DNA of 64,000 nucleotides from Candidatus Hydrogenedentes bacterium UBA2224 (GTDB taxonomy: Bacteria; Hydrogenedentota; Hydrogenedentia; Hydrogenedentales; SLHB01), in assembly GCA_002348185.1 (NCBI GenBank), contig DDYW01000021.1, forward strand, positions 24,992 through 88,991, given 5' to 3'. Of this stretch, positions 59,399 through 64,000 are shown piece after piece. The position numbers and the translations under genes are program-made. The notes below the pieces were generated by a model. That model was not told the DNA's origin. It saw nothing but the letters and a program-made list of their open reading frames with translations, and did not search any database. The number at the start of each line of letters is the position of its first letter. Positions within the stretch are counted from its first letter, which is position 1.

Positions 59399-61522
59399 TC
59401 ACAGGATGCCGAGGGCGGCGTTGATCACCATCTGCACATCAACGGCATTTACGCCATCCAGGTCATTCACGTCTGCGTCGCGGCCCTCGATGTCCAGCCC
59501 CAGCGCGGCGTTGATCACGAGCTGCACATCGACGGCATCCACGTCGCCGTCGCGGTCGATGTCGCACGCGGGCACGCTCACGTCGAACACGCGGGTCAGG
59601 GCGTTGTTGGCCGGGTTCGGGTCGGCCGGGACATCGCCTTCCGAGTCGGCGATGGCCGTCACTGAATAGTCTTCGCCCTTGGGAAGCGTTGCCGGCCGCG
59701 GCACCACATAGCTCGCACCGGCGTCCAGGGCGGGTACGGGGTACGTCAACGGCGTGGCGTCGCCCGTCAGTTCGATGGAAAGCACGGAGGGCCCGGCATT
59801 CCCCAGGCCCACGTTCAGAACGGTCACCTGGATCGTGAATTCTTCGTCCGGCAGAGGCGCCGCGGGAAGCAGCGTCACGGCGCTGACCGCGAGATCGGGC
59901 AGCCGGATGAGTTCGTCGGCGCCCATGTCGTAATCCGAGCCGTCGCCCGGCTCAGGCGGTCCCGTCGGGCCGTCATTGAGCCCGTCGTATCCCCGGGCGT
60001 CGCCGTCGATGTCCGTCGTGACGGCGCCGTAGGTGCTCTCACTGGCGTCGCGGCCCGTGTCCAGGCACGGCGACGTGTCCTGCAGGCGCCAGTTCAGCAC
60101 TTCGTATGCGCGCGGCGCCGTGGCCGCCCCGCCCCGGGTGACGTCCGCCCAGACGGTAATGGTGGCGGCATCGTTGGCCACGATCAGGTACCCGCAGGGC
60201 GGGTCATACTGATCGACCGGCGCGACCTGCAGGAGTTGGCCCGCCAACGTGCCGGGCAGGAACGCGCCCGACTCGACGGTCACCGTGGACTGGCAGGTGG
60301 CGGCATCGTAGGCCAGCGCGCTGATCGTGCCGGAGTATCCTGGAAGAAACAGAGGATCCGCGTCGATGTTCGCGGTGCCGGCCAGGCCGCCCGCCACGTC
60401 GTTGTAACTGTACGAGCGTGTCGACGCGTAGAAATCCATCTCATTGGGCGTGCCGTCGTCTTTGAGGCCTTCCCAGAGGATGCAGTTGGTCATGCGGAAG
60501 GCCGTGCTTTTGCCATAGAGGTTGCCGCCGGAAAACGCGGAACCGGCATGACACCAGTTCCGGCGCAGCGTGCAGTTCGTCATAATCAGATCGCCGTCGG
60601 TCCACTTGGAAATTGCCCCGCCGTAGAGCGAGGTGTTGCCGGTAAACACGCAGTTCAGGATCGTCAAGTCTCCGTCCTCGCTCGAAATTCCTCCGCCATG
60701 GCCGCTGATCTCGTTGCCCACAAACCGGCATCCGGAAAACGTGGCCGACGAATCGCCCGCCATATAGACCCCCGCGCCATCCTGCCACGCCTCGTTGCTG
60801 GCGAAGGTGCAATCACTGAACGTCAGGTCGGTCGAGGCGCCCTGGGCATTCACACCGCCGCCGTTGTCGTCAGCTTCATTGCCCGCGAAGAGGCACCGCA
60901 CAATCGTGGCGGTGCTGTTCGCGGCGTACAAGCCGCCGCCGCCGGAATCCGTGGCCTCATTGTCTAGAAACCGGCAATCGCGTATTACCGCAGACGACCC
61001 GGAGAGGCCCAGACCCCCGCCACTGCTGCCCGCATTCGCCTGAAATGTGCAGTTTGAGACGGTGGGACTGGTGTTCTCGCATTGCATCCCGCCGCCCCAC
61101 GACGTCGTCGTGGGCACGCAGTGCGTGATCGTAAAACCATCGATAATAGCGTTATTCGCCCCCGTTACCCCGCGGCGGGCATTCTCGCCGTCAATGATCG
61201 TCACATTGGCCTGCGGATCGCGCAGATCAAACTGGTCCGCGCTCTCGCTGCCCGCAAACCCGCCGTAGATCGCCACGTCGGTGGCCATGGCCACCACCGG
61301 ACTGGCCGCACTGGTGTAGGTACCCGCGGCCACCCACACCTGGCCGCCGCCCGGGCCCGCCGCGTCCACCCCGCTTTGAATGTTTGTGAACGCCGTGGCC
61401 CAGGTGGTTCCGTCCTCCACGCCCGATACGTTGTCCGCATCGACCAGCCAAATCGCCCCCGATGCCGACAGAGAGACCGCCATTGCCGCCGCCAGACACA
61501 CCGTCCATGCCGCTGCCTTCAT
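59399..61522 (-). CDS. Secreted right-handed beta-helix protein with CARDB and dockerin domains
   Basis: 707 residues. Signal peptide MKAAAWTVCLAAAMAVSLSA. Residues 25-500 form a parallel beta-helix with repeated steps such as TVSNCTFQANAGSSGGGL, VIRDCRFLDNEATDSGGGG and TIVRCLFAGNEADDNGGG, as in polymorphic outer-membrane proteins and pectin-lyase-like proteins. Near residues 560-650 is a CARDB-like adhesion domain (LAVSAVTLLPAAPLPDEEF). The C-terminal 60 residues are a type I dockerin: two Asp-rich repeats DIDRDGDVDAVDVQLVINAA and DVNDLDGVNAVDVQMVINAA. The protein probably binds carbohydrates and a cohesin or surface partner, none of which is encoded here. A terminator follows. Confidence 0.85.
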   Translation of the reverse strand: MKAAAWTVCLAAAMAVSLSASGAIWLVDADNVSGVEDGTTWATAFTNIQSGVDAAGPGGGQVWVAAGTYTSAASPVVAMATDVAIYGGFAGSESADQFDLRDPQANVTIIDGENARRGVTGANNAIIDGFTITHCVPTTTSWGGGMQCENTSPTVSNCTFQANAGSSGGGLGLSGSSAVIRDCRFLDNEATDSGGGGLYAANSTATIVRCLFAGNEADDNGGGVNAQGASTDLTFSDCTFASNEAWQDGAGVYMAGDSSATFSGCRFVGNEISGHGGGISSEDGDLTILNCVFTGNTSLYGGAISKWTDGDLIMTNCTLRRNWCHAGSAFSGGNLYGKSTAFRMTNCILWEGLKDDGTPNEMDFYASTRSYSYNDVAGGLAGTANIDADPLFLPGYSGTISALAYDAATCQSTVTVESGAFLPGTLAGQLLQVAPVDQYDPPCGYLIVANDAATITVWADVTRGGAATAPRAYEVLNWRLQDTSPCLDTGRDASESTYGAVTTDIDGDARGYDGLNDGPTGPPEPGDGSDYDMGADELIRLPDLAVSAVTLLPAAPLPDEEFTIQVTVLNVGLGNAGPSVLSIELTGDATPLTYPVPALDAGASYVVPRPATLPKGEDYSVTAIADSEGDVPADPNPANNALTRVFDVSVPACDIDRDGDVDAVDVQLVINAALGLDIEGRDADVNDLDGVNAVDVQMVINAALGIL

Positions 61523-61756
61523 CGTAGATCCCTTTCCCTGACTCGCAGATCCCCTCGTGTGAGCCGCACAGATCCCCAAGATGCCCCTCTAATCCACCGG
61601 AAGAGTATCACAGATGGCGCAAAAAGCGAACACGGTTTTGCCTGACCACCTGGCCCACTGGGAGTTCGAAGGGCAGCCGTGCGACGATGGCACGCTTGTG
61701 CTTGTGAAGGCCGAAACGCTATTCTCGCCACGACCCGATGGACAGGAGAATCTACC

Positions 61757-62932
61757 ATGAACTACCGACCCGTTACCCTGGCCCTCATGGCGCTGGCCCT
61801 CGCGGCGCCGCTCGCATCCGCCCAGCAGAATGTCCGGCCCATGTTGCCGAAGACGCTCTATGCCGCGCCGGGGATTGAGTGCAATCTCTATTTCGACAAC
61901 GCGGTCCTCGTTCTCGATGCGGACGGTTTTGCCTTCGACGCCAATTGCGGGAAAGGCGTCCAGTTCGCCGAGTGCTGGCGTTTCGTGCCGGTGGCGGACG
62001 ACGTGGGGGATTACGGCCTCACGCTCACGGTGCGCAACGCCGAAAACGCGGTGGTGGCCGAGGGCGCGACGGTCGTCCGGGTCGCCCCGGCAAGCGCTGG
62101 CGCGGGCAGGAACGTCTCGCTTCTGCTCATCGGCGACAGCCTCACCAACGCCTCGGTGTATTCGCAGCATCTGCTCGATCTGTGCGCGGCCGAGGGCAAT
62201 CCCGCCCTGACGCTCGTCGGCTCCCACGGGCCCGGCGAAGTGCTCGGCCCCAACCGTCATGAAGGCTACGGCGGGTGGACCGCGAGACGGTTCGCGACGC
62301 ATTGGACCGGCATCGCCCGCACCGGCGACCTCGCCAAACGCGGCAGCCCCTTTCTCTACGAGACCGGCGACGGCCGCCGCGAACTCGATTTCCAGCGGTA
62401 CTGCAACGACGTCAATGGCGGGCACGTCCCCGATTTCGTCACCATCTTCCTCGGGTGCAACGACACCTTTGGCGCCACCGACGACACCATCGAGAGCCAG
62501 ATCGACGACATGTTTGCCCATATGGACGCGCTCATCGCCATGATCCGCGCGGTTTCGCCCGATCTGCCCATCGGACTGATCCAGCCGGTGCCGCCCACCG
62601 CGTCGCAGGACGCCTTCGGCGCGAATTATGCCTCCGGGCAGACCCGGTGGCAGTATCGCCGTAACCAGCACCGTGTGGTCGAGCGCATGGAAGAGCGCTA
62701 CGCCGCGATGCCCCACGTGTGGCTCGTGCCCGCGTACATCAGCCTCGACGGCGTGCACAATTTCCCGGCAGCGCCGCAGCCGGTCAATGCGCGGAACGCC
62801 GCAACCGTTGTGCGCTCGTACGACAGCGTGCATCCCGCCGAGACCGGCTACCGTCAGATCGGCGACAGCATCTACTGCTGGTTGAAACACCTGCTCGCGG
62901 AAGACGCTCAGGCTCCGGAGACCGCCCCATGA
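61757..62932 (+). CDS. Secreted SGNH/GDSL hydrolase
   Basis: 391 residues. Signal peptide MNYRPVTLALMALALAAPLASAQ. An N-terminal beta-sandwich (residues 25-115) precedes the SGNH core: LLLIGDSLTN (block I Ser), GYGGWTARRFA (block II Gly), FLGCNDTFG (block III Asn) and YDSVHPAETGYRQIGD (block V, Asp-x-x-His). All four blocks are present. Such enzymes deacetylate glycans or hydrolyse esters. The stop overlaps the next start by four bases, so the following sialidase-like gene was coupled to it. AGGAGA precedes ATG 61757. Confidence 0.9.
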   Translation: MNYRPVTLALMALALAAPLASAQQNVRPMLPKTLYAAPGIECNLYFDNAVLVLDADGFAFDANCGKGVQFAECWRFVPVADDVGDYGLTLTVRNAENAVVAEGATVVRVAPASAGAGRNVSLLLIGDSLTNASVYSQHLLDLCAAEGNPALTLVGSHGPGEVLGPNRHEGYGGWTARRFATHWTGIARTGDLAKRGSPFLYETGDGRRELDFQRYCNDVNGGHVPDFVTIFLGCNDTFGATDDTIESQIDDMFAHMDALIAMIRAVSPDLPIGLIQPVPPTASQDAFGANYASGQTRWQYRRNQHRVVERMEERYAAMPHVWLVPAYISLDGVHNFPAAPQPVNARNAATVVRSYDSVHPAETGYRQIGDSIYCWLKHLLAEDAQAPETAP

Positions 62933-64000
62933 AGTACGTGGCCGGCCGGGTATTCGCCATGGCGTCGCTTGCGGTCCTCTGCGCCGGCGCGTATGCCGCT
63001 GAAGCGCCGCCCGGGGACGTTTCCCGCGTGTCGTACGACCTGCAGCTCGACACTGTCCGGTCCGGGTACGACTAGGAGACCTGCTGGGTCCATTCCCGCG
63101 CGGGCGCCATTCCCGCCGACCCGCCCATCGTCGTGCTGACCATGCAGAAACTGCTCCTGAGCGGCTCCGACATCTTTTTCGCGCTGAACGAAATGCGCAC
63201 CGATGACCTCGGCCGCACGTGGACCGGCCCCGTCGAGCACGAGACCCTCGGACGCCGGAACATCGAGGACGGCGCCGTGGAGGTCGTCTGCGATTTCACG
63301 CCGAAATGGCACGCCAAGACCGGAAAACTCCTCGGTACGGGCCATTCCGCGCAGTACCGCGACAACAAGCTCGTGAGCGTTCGCAGACGATGGACCGCCT
63401 ATTCGGTGTATGACCCCGCGAATCGCGCATGGACCCCCTGGCAATGCCTGGAAATGCCCAGCGAACCCCGGTTCTTCAATGCCGGCGCCGGCAGCACCCA
63501 GCGCGTCGATCTGCCCGATGGCGACATCCTTTTGCCCATCTATTTCAAGCCGAAGGAGGAAAAGCAGAACGCCGTGACGGTCGTCCGGTGCCGGTTTGAC
63601 GGCCAGACGCTGTCGTATGTCGAGCACGGCGATGAACTGACCATCCCGGTGCAACGGGGATTCGTGGAGCCGTCCCTGGCCTTCTGCAACGGGCGCTATT
63701 TCCTCACCCTGCGCAATGACGAGGCCGGATACGTCACCAGCGGCAGCGACGGGCTCCATTTCGACGAACCCGTCACCTGGTGTTTCGACGACGGCCAGGA
63801 ACTCGGCAATTACAACACCCAGCAGCATTGGGTCGTGCGTAACAACGCCCTCTTCCTCGTCTACACCCGCCGCGGCCTCAACAACGACCACGTGTTCCGC
63901 CACCGCGCGCCCCTCGTGATGGCGCAGGTCGACCCCCGCCGGTTGTGCGTGCTCCGCGATACCGAGCGCATCCTCGTGCCCGAACGCGGCGCGCGGCTGG
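62929..64000 (+). pseudogene. Sialidase-like gene interrupted by an in-frame TAG, cut by the window edge
   Basis: ATG 62929 starts a signal peptide (MKYVAGRVFAMASLAVLCAGAYA) that overlaps the SGNH gene stop. At codon 49 a TAG (63073-63075) interrupts it. In the same frame, without a further stop for about 308 codons to the right edge, the sequence reads CWVHSRAGAIPADPP, LTMQKLLLSGSDIFFALNEM, DDLGRTWTGPVEHETLGRR, FTPKWHAKTGKLLGTGHS and GNYNTQQHWVVRNN, the standard opening and blades of a planctomycete-type exo-alpha-sialidase. TAG ends many genes here, so recoding is unlikely. A recent nonsense mutation or a sequencing error is the plain reading. Confidence 0.75.

Noticed and set aside
63073..63075. 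TAG as a recoded sense codon
   Set aside because: TAG is the normal stop for many genes in this window and no pyrrolysine or suppressor machinery is seen here.
1..64000. tRNA or rRNA genes
   Set aside because: No cloverleaf or rRNA core motif was noticed on either strand; a covariance search could still find one I missed.

Overview
The window is high-GC bacterial chromosome, densely coded on both strands, with intergenic spaces full of short dispersed repeats. Its content points to a free-living, non-proteobacterial heterotroph specialised in complex carbohydrates: two Gfo/Idh/MocA oxidoreductases (one with a Tat leader), a DUF4091/GH123-type protein, a DUF6807 (PmoA-like) protein, sialidase-like and GH32/43-like propellers, an FG-GAP propeller, a dockerin-tipped beta-helix protein, SGNH and alpha/beta hydrolases, a uronate-isomerase-like enzyme and a sugar ABC importer. 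This mix is typical of Planctomycetota, Lentisphaerota, Verrucomicrobiota and candidate Hydrogenedentota. I lean to the last, but this is inference from gene content; there is no rRNA or ribosomal protein to place it.

Layout. 1-4.3 kb: a partial BamE-like protein, an oxidoreductase, a cysteine-rich repeat protein and a DUF6807 protein. 4.6-8.3 kb: a pseudopilin/inner-membrane operon (GspI-, GspJ-, GspK- and GspF-like) with a promoter and a strong hairpin at its end. 8.4-10.4 kb: an acyl-CoA-synthetase-like enzyme and a small lipoprotein. 10.5-12.5 kb: dnaX with the SRP RNA gene just upstream on the same strand. 12.5-20.3 kb: a repeat array, a GH123-like protein, a nucleotidyltransferase-fold protein and a 1400-residue secreted protein. 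20.4-25.1 kb: a composite repeat, DUF4870, CocE-like hydrolase, MauE-thioredoxin fusion and a prepilin-like protein followed by a good terminator. 25.2-30 kb: YkgJ protein, a glycosyltransferase-methyltransferase fusion, the M23 peptidase/bactofilin pair and mnmA. 30-43.5 kb: beta-propeller and carbohydrate genes, an MFS and an NRAMP-like transporter, an MNT/HEPN toxin-antitoxin remnant, a hotdog thioesterase and a uronate-isomerase-like protein. 43.6-50 kb: sialidase-esterase fusion, DJ-1 protein and a three-gene sugar ABC importer without its ATPase. 50-52.6 kb: a lipoprotein hydrolase and panE-like reductase.

52.7-59.4 kb holds the most unusual locus: five tightly packed or overlapping genes encoding a radical SAM enzyme of the AmmeMemoRadiSam system, a 65-residue twin-arginine protein, a membrane-anchored Memo-AMMECR1 fusion, a 1185-residue membrane protein that joins a spermidine-synthase-like region, an FMN-binding domain with a flavinylation motif and a NosR/NapH-like iron-sulfur membrane domain, and a small anchored protein. 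This suggests that the enigmatic Memo/AMMECR1/radical-SAM trio works here with a membrane electron-transfer device.

59.4-64 kb: the dockerin protein, an SGNH hydrolase and a sialidase-like gene interrupted by one in-frame TAG.

The intergenic regions carry a composite repeat (arms of nine-base-period TGGAC arrays in inverted orientation around conserved internal hairpins), seen at least twice nearly complete and several times in part.
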